A stretch of 64,000 bases of DNA from Streptomyces radicis (GTDB lineage Bacteria > Actinomycetota > Actinomycetes > Streptomycetales > Streptomycetaceae), in contig NZ_RBDY01000002.1 of assembly GCF_003626575.1 (NCBI RefSeq), forward strand, positions 434,001 to 498,000, in the 5' to 3' direction. Positions 1 to 8,664 of this stretch are shown piece after piece. Both the position numbers and the translations under genes were made by a program. Below the pieces are notes generated by a model. The model was given only the letters and a program-made list of their open reading frames with translations. It was not told the DNA's origin and did not search any database. Each line of letters begins with the position of its first letter. Positions within the stretch are counted from its first letter, which is position 1.

Positions 1-213
1 TTGGACGACCGCGGGATTGCCGATCTTCGCGCGTTGCCCGCTCATGAGCTGGGACAGCATCGGTGCCGAAAGGCCGAGGACGACCGCCAGGCGGGCCTGG
101 TTCAGCCCGAGGTCCGCGATGAGGCGGCGAAAGAGCGTCCCCAGCGGTTCCCCGTACCAGGTCGTCTGTTGTTCTCTCGCTTTTTCGGTGGACTCCTGCT
201 GTGCTGCGTCCAT
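1..213 (-). CDS. Helix-turn-helix DNA-binding protein, N-terminal part (cut by window edge)
   Basis: Reading from an ATG at 213 to the window edge gives 71 residues starting MDAAQQEST and containing LFRRLIADLGLNQARLAVVL followed by SAPMLSQLMSG. That spacing is the classic helix-turn-helix of the Cro/CI-like (XRE) class: a first helix with NQARLA, a turn, and a recognition helix with SAPMLSQL. The C-terminal part lies outside the window. Proteins of this kind bind operators as dimers, but target genes cannot be seen. It points away from tRNA-Ala and the kinase at 529, so all of them probably start from the same intergenic region (214-360). An XRE-type regulator is likely; its specific role is unknown. 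Confidence 0.75.
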   Translation of the reverse strand, partial: MDAAQQESTEKAREQQTTWYGEPLGTLFRRLIADLGLNQARLAVVLGLSAPMLSQLMSGQRAKIGNPAVVQ

Positions 214-360
214 CGTCTCTCCCCTGTTCTCCCCTGATCGCTTCACGTGAGCGAAGTTGCGCGTCATCCTACGGAGCGACCGGTGCCCTGGGCGATACCC
301 GGTCGGTATCCGGGGAGAAGATTGGGTAACCTTGACCTTGGCTCCTCACGGGAGTCGCCA

Positions 361-433
361 GGGGCCTTAGCTCAGTTGGTAGAGCGCTGTCTTTGCATGG
401 CAGATGTCAGGAGTTCGACTCTCCTAGGCTCCA
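361..433 (+). tRNA. tRNA-Ala (anticodon TGC)
   Basis: A 73-nt cloverleaf folds completely. The acceptor GGGGCCT pairs with AGGCTCC and keeps a G3-U70 wobble, the alanine identity element. The D arm is GCTC/GAGC, the anticodon stem CTGTC/GGCAG holds the loop TTTGCAT with anticodon TGC, and the T arm is AGGAG/CTCCT with TTCGACT. The discriminator is A and CCA is not encoded. An alanine tRNA also sits close to dnaA in M. tuberculosis, which fits the origin-proximal setting. Confidence 0.97.
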
Positions 434-528
434 CACGTGAAGTCTTTGTGAGGGGCACTCGCTCCCCGTCGCGTCGCTGATAGTCAAGGGTGCGGTTACG
501 CAGCGACGCGATGAGGGAGGCGTGCCCC

Positions 529-2466
529 ATGGATGTGGGCGACCTGGTCGGAGGGCGTTACCGGCTGCGGGAGCGCTTCGCCGAGGGCGCGGTGGGCCAG
601 GTCTGGCGGGCCACCGACGAGTTGGTGCCGCGCACCGTGGTGCTCAAGCGCACGCTCATCGACGGCGAGCGCGGGCAGCGCGCGGTGCTCCAGGAGGCCG
701 CGATTCTGGCCGAGACGCAGCACCCGCACGTGGTGACGCTGCACGACGTGATCCCCGGGGGCGCGGGCGGCGGCGACCACTGGCTGGTGATGGAGTACGT
801 CACGTCGCGCAGCCTCGCGGGGCTCGTCAACGCCCTTCCCGGGCGCAGGCTCGCCGACGAGGACGGGGTCGAGGCCTGGCGGCGGGCGGCGGAGATCGGC
901 GTGCAGCTCGCCGAGGCGCTGCGGGCCGTGCACGCCAAGGGCGTGGTGCACCGCGACGTCAAGCCGGGGAATGTGCTGGTCGCCGACAACTGGTTCGTCA
1001 AGCTCGGCGACTTCGGGAACTGCGGGGCGGGCGACCCCGAGGAGACCCAGGGCGAAGGGCCGATCCCCCGCACCCCCGCGTATGCCGCGCCCGAGGTGCA
1101 CAGGGGCGGGGTGCCGAGCCGCGCCTCCGACGTGTTCTCGCTCGGCGCCACGCTCTTCCGCGTCGTCGAGGGCCACTCCCTGTACGGCCCGCGCGCCACC
1201 GAGGCGGAGATGGAGATGCGGGCGCGCGCGGGGGCGTTCGTCGGGGCGGAGCGCGCCGGGCGCCTCGGTCCTGTGCTCGACCGGCTGCTCGAGCCGCGCC
1301 CCGAGGACCGGCCCGACGCGGCCGAGGCGGTCGCGCTGCTGCGCGGGCTGCTGCCCACCCCGGCGGCCGACTCCACGGCCGCGGGGGCGCGTTCGGGACC
1401 CGAGCCGGTCGACGCGGTGAACGCGCCCTCCGCGCCGCCTCGTTCGCGCCGCCTCGCGTGGGCCGCGTGGGCCGGGGTGGGGCTGGTCGCGCTGGCCGCC
1501 ACAGTGGTGGTCGGGCTCCGGATTTTCGAGGGCGAAGGAAACGGGAACGCGCCGCCCGCCGATCCCCCGCCCGTCCCCGACGCCCTGCGGCCCCAGGACC
1601 GCGCGGTGGGCGAGGTGGTGGGCCACGCCCCGAGCGCCGACCCGTGCGCGCTGGTGGACCCGGCGGGGCTCGCGGCGTTCGGCGACACCGAACTCGACCG
1701 CGACTACGGCAACTTCGACCGTTGCGACATCCGCCTCCTGCCGCCGGAGGGCGGTGAGGTCGTCCTGATGGTGGACCTCAACAACGCGCCCGCGCCCGAG
1801 ATCTCGTCCCCTTCCGAGCAGGTCGGCGACGTCCGCGTGGTGTCCCACCCGTCCACCGGCGAGGACTGCACGCGCTTCGTGCTGCTCCCCGACGGCAACT
1901 GGCTCACCGTCGCGGCCAAGTACTGGGACGACGGCGCCCCCGACCTGTGCGCGATCGCCGACGCGGGCGCCCGCCACGCGGCCGACGTCGTCAACGAGCA
2001 CGGCACGCTGCCGCGCCGCCCCGCCGAGTTCCCGCCGGGGTCGCTGGCCCGGTACAGCGCCTGCGCGCTGCTCGACACCGCGACGCTGACCGCGGCCGTG
2101 CCCGGGCTCGACACGGGGAGCCCCAACACCGGGTTCGCCGAGTGGCAGTGCGAGTGGTACGGGATGGCCGACGACGCCACGGTGATGCTCCGCTTCGACC
2201 GCGCCGAGCCGCTGACGGCGGAGCACGGGCACGCCACGCAGTTCAACGGCTACGACGCCGCCGTGGGCCCCGAGGTCGAGGGCCCCGGCACGTGCCGGGT
2301 GATCCTGGAGTACCGGCACTACACGGACGAGGAGGGCAACCCCGCGGTGGAGAAGCTGTTCCTCGTGGTGGGCAGCCCGGACGGCGAGGACGCCGCGTGC
2401 GCCGCGGCGGGCGCGCTGATGACGACCGCGTCCGCGGTCCTGCCGCCGCCCCCAGGGCGTTCCTAG
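529..2466 (+). CDS. Membrane-anchored Ser/Thr protein kinase with extracytoplasmic domain
   Basis: The 645-aa protein starts MDVGDLVGGRYRL. The N-terminal half is a Hanks-type kinase: an ATP-binding lysine in VLKRT, catalytic loop HRDVKPGN, a DFG magnesium motif (GDFGNC) and a TPAYAAPE activation/APE segment. A proline-rich linker leads to one membrane helix (WAAWAGVGLVALAATVVVGL, about residue 320). The remaining 300 residues lie outside and hold spaced cysteines (DPCALV, DRCDIR, EDCTRF, DLCAIA, ACALLD, WQCEWY) that look like two disulfide-stabilised repeats. ATG 529 is preferred because GAGGGAGG lies 8 nt upstream; an earlier in-frame GTG at 490 has none. It is followed after 74 nt by an FHA protein, a likely phosphothreonine reader. 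No PASTA repeats are present, so the ligand is unknown. Confidence 0.88.
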   Translation: MDVGDLVGGRYRLRERFAEGAVGQVWRATDELVPRTVVLKRTLIDGERGQRAVLQEAAILAETQHPHVVTLHDVIPGGAGGGDHWLVMEYVTSRSLAGLVNALPGRRLADEDGVEAWRRAAEIGVQLAEALRAVHAKGVVHRDVKPGNVLVADNWFVKLGDFGNCGAGDPEETQGEGPIPRTPAYAAPEVHRGGVPSRASDVFSLGATLFRVVEGHSLYGPRATEAEMEMRARAGAFVGAERAGRLGPVLDRLLEPRPEDRPDAAEAVALLRGLLPTPAADSTAAGARSGPEPVDAVNAPSAPPRSRRLAWAAWAGVGLVALAATVVVGLRIFEGEGNGNAPPADPPPVPDALRPQDRAVGEVVGHAPSADPCALVDPAGLAAFGDTELDRDYGNFDRCDIRLLPPEGGEVVLMVDLNNAPAPEISSPSEQVGDVRVVSHPSTGEDCTRFVLLPDGNWLTVAAKYWDDGAPDLCAIADAGARHAADVVNEHGTLPRRPAEFPPGSLARYSACALLDTATLTAAVPGLDTGSPNTGFAEWQCEWYGMADDATVMLRFDRAEPLTAEHGHATQFNGYDAAVGPEVEGPGTCRVILEYRHYTDEEGNPAVEKLFLVVGSPDGEDAACAAAGALMTTASAVLPPPPGRS

Positions 2467-2540
2467 GCGGCGCCGCTCGGGACCGGTCACGGGCCGCGGG
2501 GGGACCATGGGCGGGAGACGTCGAGGAGACGGGAGTCGGC

Positions 2541-3314
2541 ATGGCGATCACGACGAACCACCGCAGCCTGGCCCGGGGCGTGCCCCCCTCGCCCTCGGGC
2601 ACCATCCACGCGCGCACCATCGGCAGCGACATCGCCTTCCTGCCGCGCGAGGGGCGGCGGATCACCTTCGGCAGGAACAGCGGCGACGTCCAGGTCTGCA
2701 TCGGCGGCGACGACCGCCGCGTCAGCCGCCGCCAGGGCACGCTGACCCACGGCGAACGCCGCTGGTGGCTCACGAACCTCGGCAGGCTGCCGATCCGGCT
2801 GCCCGACTCGATGCTGTTGTTCACGCGCGAGGACCCCGTCCCGCTGGGCACCGGCTACACGCCCGTCTTCCTGCGCGGCTCGAGCGGCCGTGAGCACCTG
2901 CTCGAGCTCTATGTGACGGGCGAGGACTCCGCGCGCCCGGGGCCCGAGCCCGACGACCCGACGCAGCCGCCGAGGACGTGGCACCTGGAGGCCGACGAGC
3001 GGCTGGCGTTGATCATCCTGGCGCGGCGCTATCTGCTGCACGAGGCCAACCCCCAGCCGCTCACCTGGCTCCAGGCGTTCCACGAGCTCAACGCCCTTCA
3101 GCCGGGCGCGGGGTGGACGGTGCCGATCCTTCAGCACATGGTCGAGGACGTGCGGCGGCGGCTGTCGGCCGATGGCGTGCGCGGCCTGACCGCGGCTGAG
3201 GTCCAGCAGCCGGTGGGCAACGCGCTCAACGACAACCTGATCCGCGAGCTGCTGATGTCCACGACGATCGTGCCGACCGATCTGGCCGTGCTCGACGGGG
3301 TGTTCGGGAAGTAG
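2541..3314 (+). CDS. FHA domain-containing protein
   Basis: This 257-aa protein starts MAITTNHRSL after a GGAG-type ribosome site. Residues about 35-110 look like a forkhead-associated domain: RRITFGRNSGDVQVCI, then DRRVSRRQGTL (the SRR-Q signature of FHA phosphothreonine pockets) and WWLTNLGRLPIRL. The C-terminal half is helical (WHLEADERLALIILARRYLL, then LQAFHELNAL) and resembles the winged-helix-like tail of Streptomyces FHA proteins. It has no membrane segment, so it should be cytosolic. Its place directly behind the kinase at 529-2466 on the same strand suggests it binds a phosphorylated partner of that kinase, which is an inference from context. Confidence 0.82.
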   Translation: MAITTNHRSLARGVPPSPSGTIHARTIGSDIAFLPREGRRITFGRNSGDVQVCIGGDDRRVSRRQGTLTHGERRWWLTNLGRLPIRLPDSMLLFTREDPVPLGTGYTPVFLRGSSGREHLLELYVTGEDSARPGPEPDDPTQPPRTWHLEADERLALIILARRYLLHEANPQPLTWLQAFHELNALQPGAGWTVPILQHMVEDVRRRLSADGVRGLTAAEVQQPVGNALNDNLIRELLMSTTIVPTDLAVLDGVFGK

Positions 3315-3316
3315 CG

Positions 3317-3336
3317 GGTGCCCGGGCCCGGGCACC
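3317..3336. terminator. 20-bp perfect palindrome between convergent genes
   Basis: GGTGCCCGGGCCCGGGCACC equals its own reverse complement. It starts 3 nt after the stop of the FHA gene and lies before the stop of the convergent patatin gene. It can form a GC hairpin with no U-tract, the shape commonly used as an intrinsic terminator in actinomycetes, and could serve both strands. Confidence 0.55.
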
Positions 3337-3370
3337 GTTCAGTCCCTGGCGCGGTTCAGTCCCTGGCGAC
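3337..3370. repeat. 17-bp tandem duplication (two copies)
   Basis: GTTCAGTCCCTGGCGCG occurs at 3337-3353 and again from 3354; the second copy differs only at its last base. The stop codon of the patatin gene lies in the second copy (3356-3358), and the first copy contains the equivalent TGA at 3339-3341. It looks like a recent slippage duplication across the gene end. Confidence 0.8.
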
Positions 3371-4396
3371 CATCGTCAGCTGGGGAACGGCGCGGAGCCG
3401 CCCGGCGCGGATCAGCTCCGGGTCGCGCCCCTCGATGGCGCAGTACAACACCTCGTACGCCCCGCGCGCGCCCGTCAGGATGCGCCCCGGGTCCACCTCG
3501 TGCCGCTTCACCCGCGGCATCCACGGCAGCGGCGCCAGGTCGAGCACGAACGGCGCGCGCCCCGGCTCGGCCATCCGCCGCTGGAGCGTGCGGCGTTCGG
3601 TCCGGTAGCGGGCGATGGCCGCGGCGTACGCGGTGCCGAGGCCCTCGCGGATGCGGTTCAGGTGGCGGATGGCATAGCGCTGCGAGAGCGTCAGCTTGGG
3701 GCTCGGCGGGCTGATGGGCCGGGTGCTGAGCGACAGTACGTGCGTGCAGCCGTCCTGGAGCGCGAGCCGGTAGGGGTGCGGGGTCAGCACGCCGCCGTCC
3801 ACGGCCCGCTCGCCGCGGAAGTCCGTCGTGCCGCGCAGCGCGACGGGCAGCCAGGCGCTGGCGACGAGCGCGGCGCGCAGATCGGCGCGCGTCGTGAAGT
3901 CGGAGACGGACACGGTGCGCATCTCGTCGACCAGGGTCACGGCGACGTGCAGCCGGGTGGGGGAGTCGAGGACGCACTGGTAGTTGAGCGGCTTGACGTG
4001 GTCCACGACGTCGAACGCGTAGTCGAGGTCGAGGATCTGACCGCGCAGCGCCCTGCGGAAGTCGACGAAGCGGCGCGTGGCGAGGTCGTCGTAGTAGATC
4101 GACAGGGGGTACCACGTGTCGCCGTTGAGGAAGTACGCGCTGTTGATCGCGCCGGACGAGGCCGAGTAGACGGCGTCGAACGCGCGGATGAGGTCGAGGT
4201 CCTCGATCGCCGTGAGCATCGCCGCGGAGACGACGCCCCTGATGCCGCCGCCCTCGACGGCGAGTCCGATCTTCAGGTCGTCCGCCGGGGCGTCGGGGCG
4301 GTGCCCCTTGGCCCGGCGGTTGCGCAGCGCCGCGAGCACCGGGTGATCAGGGGACCACGGGGTGGAGCGGGTGGCTGGGCCGGTCGGTGCGTGCAT
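3356..4396 (-). CDS. Patatin-like phospholipase family protein
   Basis: The 346-aa protein has the three patatin signatures: the oxyanion-hole glycine run VEGGGIRGVVS (about residue 50), the nucleophile elbow SASSGAIN (GxSxG-like, about residue 83) and the DGG motif in RAVDGGVLTPHP (about residue 195) that supplies the catalytic Asp. These proteins hydrolyse acyl esters of lipids with a Ser-Asp dyad. There is no signal peptide, so action at the inner face of the membrane is likely. ATG 4396 is preceded by GGGGGTG. It lies downstream of the sortase pair on the same strand (47-nt gap), but a functional link is not evident. The C-terminus ends VARD inside a 17-bp tandem repeat. Confidence 0.85.
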   Translation of the reverse strand: MHAPTGPATRSTPWSPDHPVLAALRNRRAKGHRPDAPADDLKIGLAVEGGGIRGVVSAAMLTAIEDLDLIRAFDAVYSASSGAINSAYFLNGDTWYPLSIYYDDLATRRFVDFRRALRGQILDLDYAFDVVDHVKPLNYQCVLDSPTRLHVAVTLVDEMRTVSVSDFTTRADLRAALVASAWLPVALRGTTDFRGERAVDGGVLTPHPYRLALQDGCTHVLSLSTRPISPPSPKLTLSQRYAIRHLNRIREGLGTAYAAAIARYRTERRTLQRRMAEPGRAPFVLDLAPLPWMPRVKRHEVDPGRILTGARGAYEVLYCAIEGRDPELIRAGRLRAVPQLTMVARD

Positions 4397-4442
4397 GGGA
4401 ACACCCCCACTGGAGATGAGTGGCAGGGTACTCGCAATGCGG

Positions 4443-5342
4443 TCAATTCGCCCGTAGCTCCTCGGGCGGCGTGCGCTCGGCGTTGACGTGCTCGGTGCGC
4501 TCGAGCTCGCCCCACACGATGTAACGGTGGCGCGAGGTGTAGAGCGGGGTGCAGGTGGTGAGCGTGATGTAGCGGCCCGCCTCGGTCGCGCCCGACTCCT
4601 CGGGGATGGGGTCGAGGACCTCGGTGTTGAACTTCGAGGTCTCGGGGAGGATCGCGTAGGCGCGGTAGATGTACCAGGTGTTCTCGGTCTCGAAGACGAT
4701 CGGGTCGCCTTCCTCGATGCGCTGGATGTCGTGGAACTTGGCGCCGTGGCCGTCCCGGTGGGCGGCCAGCGAGAAGTTCCCCTCGTCGTCCCAGGGGAGG
4801 GCCGACTCGACGGGCTCGTCGTAGTACCCGGCGACGCCGCCGTTCAGTATGTCGAGGTCGATGCCCTTCTTCACCAGGATCTCGTCCCCCGACATCGTCG
4901 GGACGTGGAGGAAGCCGATGCCGTCCTCCGGGTCGTACTCCGGCGGGACCGCGGCGTCGTCGCCGCCCGTCGCGTCGTCGTCCGACGCGGCCCACTGCTC
5001 GCGGACGGCGTCGCTGTCGCGCTTGGCCTCCTGGTTGGCGACGACGTTGGTCCACCAGAGGGAGTAGACGACGAAGAGGCCGAGGACGAGGCCCGCGGTG
5101 ATGAGCAGCTCGCCGAAGACGCTGACGGTGGCGGCCAGACGGCGGCGGCCGCGCGAGGGGGCGGGCCTGGGGGCCTCGTCCTTCTCCCCGTCCTTCTCCT
5201 CGGCCTTCTCCGCGCCGCTCTCCTCGTCGTCCTCGCGCTCGTCCTCGCGCTCGTCGGCGGTCACTTCGGCGTCGTCGGCGGGGGACGCGTTGCTGCTCTT
5301 CCTGGGCACCGGCGGGGGTCTCCGATCAGTCGACGAGGGCAT
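4443..5342 (-). CDS. srtE2: Class E sortase (second of tandem pair)
   Basis: The 299-aa protein starts MPSSTDRRP, with an acidic cytosolic tail (runs of E and D), a helix VFGELLITAGLVLGLFVVYSLWW, and a sortase barrel outside. Catalytic residues are visible: His in SLAAHRDGHG, Cys in TLTTCTP and Arg in SRHRYIVWG. Class E sortases cleave LAXTG-type signals and join surface proteins to peptidoglycan; in S. coelicolor the SrtE pair is needed for aerial growth through chaplin attachment. The start at 5342 has GAAGGGA upstream and overlaps the end of the first sortase gene by 17 nt, so the two are translated together. The srtE2 symbol rests on order and size. Confidence 0.87.
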   Translation of the reverse strand: MPSSTDRRPPPVPRKSSNASPADDAEVTADEREDEREDDEESGAEKAEEKDGEKDEAPRPAPSRGRRRLAATVSVFGELLITAGLVLGLFVVYSLWWTNVVANQEAKRDSDAVREQWAASDDDATGGDDAAVPPEYDPEDGIGFLHVPTMSGDEILVKKGIDLDILNGGVAGYYDEPVESALPWDDEGNFSLAAHRDGHGAKFHDIQRIEEGDPIVFETENTWYIYRAYAILPETSKFNTEVLDPIPEESGATEAGRYITLTTCTPLYTSRHRYIVWGELERTEHVNAERTPPEELRAN

Positions 5343-6615
5343 CCGGCTTCCCTTCGCTCCGGGGACGCTCCTCAATCATCTGGCCCCAGACAATCAGACG
5401 GTAGGTCGAGGTGAACTCGGGGGTGCACGTGGTCAGGGTGATGTAACGCCCCGGCTCGGTGAAGCCGCCCTGCTCGGGAACGGGGTCGAGGACCTCGGTG
5501 TTGGACGGTGAGGTCTCGTCCAGGCGGCTGGTCATCTCGTACGTGTAGAACGCGTCAGCCGTCTCGATGACGATCGGGTCGCCGGGGTCGAGCTGGTTGA
5601 TGTAACGGAACGGCTCCCCATGGGTGTTGCGGTGCCCCGCGATCCCGAAGTTCCCCTCGTCGTCCCAGGGCATCGCGGTCGGCAGCCGGTCCGCCTCCGA
5701 GTAGTGGCCGACCATGCCGTTGTCGAGCACGGTGGCGGGGTCGACCGTCTCGGCCACGGGGACGCGGACGTCGAGGGTGGGGATGTAGAGGATGGCGAAG
5801 CCCTGGCCCGCGGAGAAGACGCCGGGGTCGCGGCTCTCGCCGTCCTCGCCGCCCGACCCGTCCCACTGCTCGGTGAGGCGGTCGGCCTCGCCGTTGGCGT
5901 GCGCCCTGGCCTCCACGTTGGTCCACCACAGCTGGTAGACGACGAAGAGGAGCAGCAACGCGCCCGTGGTGATGAACAGCTCGCCGATGACGTTGCTGAT
6001 GGCCGTCCCGGTCTGGCGGGCCGCCCGCGCGGCGGTCTTCGCCGCCTTGCGGCGGGCCGCCCTGCCGCCCGACAGCTCATCGGGGCCGGGCGCGGGCGTC
6101 GGCGCGGCGGGCCTGCGGCCGCCGCCCCTGCCCTGCGCCGCCCTGCGGCGGGCCGCGCGGCCGCCAGGAACGGCGTCGGCCTCGGACGGCCCGTCCTCCG
6201 GGGGCCTGCCCTGGGCCGCCCTGCGCCGCGCGGCGCGCCCGCCCGTCGGGGCGGGGATGGCGGCGGGCTCGGCGCCCTCCGTCAACTCCCCTGCGTAGGA
6301 CTCCCCTTGAGCCGCCTGCGCCTGGGCCGCCGCCTGTGCGGCCCTGCGCCTGGCCGCCCTGCCGCCGGTGGCCGGGGGCGTGGTGCCGAGGTCGTGCGGG
6401 CGGCGCAGGCCCACCGTCTCGGGGTCGGGGCGCTGGGCGCCCGCGTCGGGCGCGGGATGGCCGTGGTACGCCTCGTCGTAGCCGCCGCCGAGCCCGCCGG
6501 GGTCGGGGGACTGGCCGGGCAGCGGGTCGTTGAGCGGGTCGTGGAGCGCCTCGACCGCCGCCTGGTAGGCCCCGGGCTCGTAGTACGCGTCGCCCTCGCG
6601 GGGCCCCGCGGTCAC
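5326..6615 (-). CDS. srtE1: Class E sortase (first of tandem pair) with repeat-bearing cytosolic extension
   Basis: The 429-aa protein starts with GTG (VTAGPREGD), which overlaps the TGA of the upstream gene as GTGA. The sortase barrel has His in GIAGHRNTHG, Cys in TLTTCTPEF and Arg in STYRLIVWG, after the membrane helix IGELFITTGALLLLFVVYQLWW. The cytosolic N-terminus, about 200 residues, is unusually long and contains four copies of GGRAARR(R/K)AA(Q/K), at roughly residues 82, 120, 145 and 180. This basic repeat is absent from the neighbouring sortase. The role, attaching LAXTG proteins to the cell wall, is by family. It is in one transcription unit with pabA-type gene and srtE2. Confidence 0.88.
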   Translation of the reverse strand: MTAGPREGDAYYEPGAYQAAVEALHDPLNDPLPGQSPDPGGLGGGYDEAYHGHPAPDAGAQRPDPETVGLRRPHDLGTTPPATGGRAARRRAAQAAAQAQAAQGESYAGELTEGAEPAAIPAPTGGRAARRRAAQGRPPEDGPSEADAVPGGRAARRRAAQGRGGGRRPAAPTPAPGPDELSGGRAARRKAAKTAARAARQTGTAISNVIGELFITTGALLLLFVVYQLWWTNVEARAHANGEADRLTEQWDGSGGEDGESRDPGVFSAGQGFAILYIPTLDVRVPVAETVDPATVLDNGMVGHYSEADRLPTAMPWDDEGNFGIAGHRNTHGEPFRYINQLDPGDPIVIETADAFYTYEMTSRLDETSPSNTEVLDPVPEQGGFTEPGRYITLTTCTPEFTSTYRLIVWGQMIEERPRSEGKPDALVD

Positions 6616-7250
6616 GCCGCCGACTCCACGACGGGGGCGAGTCCGTGCGAGCGGGCCACGGCGTCGGGGTCGCCGCAGACCGCGAGCCAGTTGGCCAGCA
6701 TCCGGTGGCCCCCGCGGGTGAGGACCGACTCCGGGTGGAACTGCACGCCCTCGACCGGCAGCTCGCGGTGGCGCAGCGCCATCGGCACCTCGCCCGCCCA
6801 GGCCGTCACCCTCAACTCCTCGGGCAGCGTGGGCTCCTCGGCCGCGAGCGAGTGGTAACGCGTCACGGTCAACGGCGTCGGCAGGCCATCGAAGACGCCC
6901 TCGCCGGTGTGGCGGATGTCCGAGGTCTTGCCGTGCAGCAGCTCGGGCGCGCGGCCGACGACGCCGCCGTACGCGACGGCCATGGCCTGCATCCCGAGGC
7001 ACACGCCGAAGACGGGCGTGCGCGTCGCGGCGCAGTGGGTGACCATCTCCACGCTGACGCCCGCCCGTTCGGGGGTACCGGGGCCGGGGGACAGCAGCAC
7101 GCCCGCGAAGCCGCCCTGCTGGACGCGCTCGGGGCGCACCGCGTCGTTGCGCAGGACCTCGCACTCGGCGCCGAGTTGGTAGAGGTACTGGACCAGGTTG
7201 TAGACAAAGCTGTCGTAGTTGTCGACGACCAGTACCCGGGTGCGGCTCAT
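6612..7250 (-). CDS. pabA: Aminodeoxychorismate/anthranilate synthase glutamine amidotransferase subunit
   Basis: The 212-aa class I glutamine amidotransferase begins [19 protein letters not shown]. The nucleophile Cys84 is in FGVCLGMQ, and His172/Glu174 are in FHPES, completing the triad. The SPGPGTP motif is typical of TrpG/PabA. It supplies ammonia from glutamine to a chorismate-using partner, making p-aminobenzoate (folate) or anthranilate (tryptophan). The partner subunit is not in the window, so the choice between PabA and TrpG is open; the M. tuberculosis gene at the equivalent locus is named trpG. It overlaps the small membrane gene upstream (ATGA) and srtE1 downstream (GTGA). Confidence 0.88.
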   Translation of the reverse strand: MSRTRVLVVDNYDSFVYNLVQYLYQLGAECEVLRNDAVRPERVQQGGFAGVLLSPGPGTPERAGVSVEMVTHCAATRTPVFGVCLGMQAMAVAYGGVVGRAPELLHGKTSDIRHTGEGVFDGLPTPLTVTRYHSLAAEEPTLPEELRVTAWAGEVPMALRHRELPVEGVQFHPESVLTRGGHRMLANWLAVCGDPDAVARSHGLAPVVESAA

Positions 7251-7426
7251 CCGCCGGTCTCCTCTCCCCCTTCGTCCACCGTGACGTCGTTGAACGGCAG
7301 GATGGGCTCGGCCCACGGGAAGATGTACTGGAAGAGGAGGTACACCACGCCCAGCACCAGCACCAGCGAGATCAGCGAGCGCACCAGCACGTTGCCCGGC
7401 AGGTGACGCCAGATCCACCCGTACAT
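7247..7426 (-). CDS. Small membrane protein of unknown function
   Basis: The 59-aa protein starts [12 protein letters not shown] and has one strong helix, [22 protein letters not shown], followed by an acidic tail (DEGGEETGG). It overlaps the pabA start by 4 nt (ATGA), and the ATG at 7426 follows an AGAAAGCAGAAG stretch. Small proteins of this type are conserved next to pabA and DUF881 genes in streptomycetes. Position between the cell-division gene neighbourhood and the sortases suggests a cell-envelope role, but nothing in the sequence defines one. Confidence 0.7.
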   Translation of the reverse strand: MYGWIWRHLPGNVLVRSLISLVLVLGVVYLLFQYIFPWAEPILPFNDVTVDEGGEETGG

Positions 7427-7507
7427 GGCTTCTGCTTTCTCCCCTTCATGCGACGCCGCGTGCCCCAAGCGTACGACGCGGGGGCAGGGGGTCGGAGGGG
7501 GTCAGAG

Positions 7508-8263
7508 TCATTGGCGGGTTCTCGTGGGCGCGACCGGCTCGGCCTGGCCGAGTGCCGTGGATCCCGACCAGCCGGGCAGGGTCACCGAGCGGTGCTCCGC
7601 GACGTCCCAGCCGAGGCCGTACGCCGTCACATACTGCCGGTAGCTCGCGAGGCCTGGCGAGGCGTCGAGGGCGGCGCGCAGCGCGTCGCGGTCGCCGACG
7701 GCGGTGACGGTGTAGGGCGGGGAGTAGAGGCGGCCCTGGAGGATCAGGGAGTTGCCCACGCAGCGGACCGCGCTCGTGGAGATGAGCCGCTGGTCCATGA
7801 CGCGGACGCCGTCGGCGCCGCCCGCCCACAGGGCGTTCACCACGGCCTGGAGGTCCTGCTGGTGGATGACGAGGTCGTTGGGCGAGGGGTCGGGAACGCC
7901 GGGGACCAGGGCCGTCGCGTCGGGCGGCGCGTCGGTCAGGGTGACCGTGAGCCCGGGGCCCGTGAGGTCGGTCAGGCCCGCCTGGGCCTCGAGGGCTTCG
8001 AGGCGGCCGTCGCCTTCCTCGTCGGCGGGCGCGTCCTCCCGGGCCAGGGCGTCGACCTCGGCCCGCAGCTCGGCGGTGGCGGCCTCGAGGGCGGCGTTGT
8101 CCCGGGCCCGCTCGCGGATCAGGTCGGACATCTGAAGCAGGGAGTCGTCGGTGCGTATGTTGTTGCCCCCGGAGACGTCCGAGCTCAGCCAGAAGATGAG
8201 ACCCGCGAGGGCGAAGACGGCGAGGGTGCACAGCCGCGCGGGGCGCGATCCGAAACCGTTCAC
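7508..8263 (-). CDS. DUF881 family membrane protein
   Basis: The 251-aa protein starts with GTG 8263 ([11 protein letters not shown]), 10 nt after an AGGAGA site. It has an N-terminal helix [15 protein letters not shown], then a coiled-coil stretch ([32 protein letters not shown]), then the DUF881 fold with [34 protein letters not shown], and SVRCVG-like and PYTVTAVGD segments. DUF881 proteins are extracytoplasmic, membrane-anchored and found beside crgA in actinobacteria; their biochemical function is not established. It is divergent from crgA and shares a 111-bp promoter region with it. Confidence 0.85.
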   Translation of the reverse strand: MNGFGSRPARLCTLAVFALAGLIFWLSSDVSGGNNIRTDDSLLQMSDLIRERARDNAALEAATAELRAEVDALAREDAPADEEGDGRLEALEAQAGLTDLTGPGLTVTLTDAPPDATALVPGVPDPSPNDLVIHQQDLQAVVNALWAGGADGVRVMDQRLISTSAVRCVGNSLILQGRLYSPPYTVTAVGDRDALRAALDASPGLASYRQYVTAYGLGWDVAEHRSVTLPGWSGSTALGQAEPVAPTRTRQ

Positions 8264-8374
8264 CGTACCCCTGGTCTCCTTTCCTGGCGCGGGAAGCATT
8301 ACGCTAACGGACGATCCCACAGCTACGCGCTGTCCAGCGCGATACAGGCAGCGCGATCGACAGGAGACCTCCTC

Positions 8375-8638
8375 GTGCCGAAGTCCAGGATCCGGAAGAA
8401 GAAGGACGACTCGTACGCCCAGCCAGAGAAGCGGACGACGACGAAGATCGACATGGGCTCCGGGCGCCGCTGGGTGGCGCCGCTGATGCTGTCGATGTTC
8501 GTCATCGGCCTCGCCTGGATCGTGGTGTACTACGTCACCCAGGCCGATCTGCCGATCGAGTCCCTCGAGGACTGGAACATCGTGGTCGGCTTCGGCTTCA
8601 TCGCCGTGGGGTTCGTCGTCTCGACCCAGTGGAAGTAG
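8375..8638 (+). CDS. crgA: Cell division regulator CrgA
   Basis: The 87-aa protein starts with GTG ([12 protein letters not shown]) behind an AGGAGA site. It has a basic N-terminus, then two membrane helices, [21 protein letters not shown] (about 33-53) and [19 protein letters not shown] (about 66-86), the standard CrgA topology and length. CrgA was first described in Streptomyces, where it restrains FtsZ-ring assembly and coordinates growth with sporulation septation; in mycobacteria it bridges FtsZ and septal PG synthases. It is divergent from DUF881, as in M. tuberculosis. A DnaA-box cluster follows immediately downstream. Confidence 0.95.
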   Translation: MPKSRIRKKKDDSYAQPEKRTTTKIDMGSGRRWVAPLMLSMFVIGLAWIVVYYVTQADLPIESLEDWNIVVGFGFIAVGFVVSTQWK

Positions 8639-8664
8639 GGCCCGCGCCCGGGTCGTCGCGCACG

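Noticed and set aside
241..258. CTTCACGTGAGCG resembling a parS site upstream of tRNA-Ala
   Set aside because: Only about 10 of 14 core positions match the ParB consensus, and the outer arms differ on both sides.
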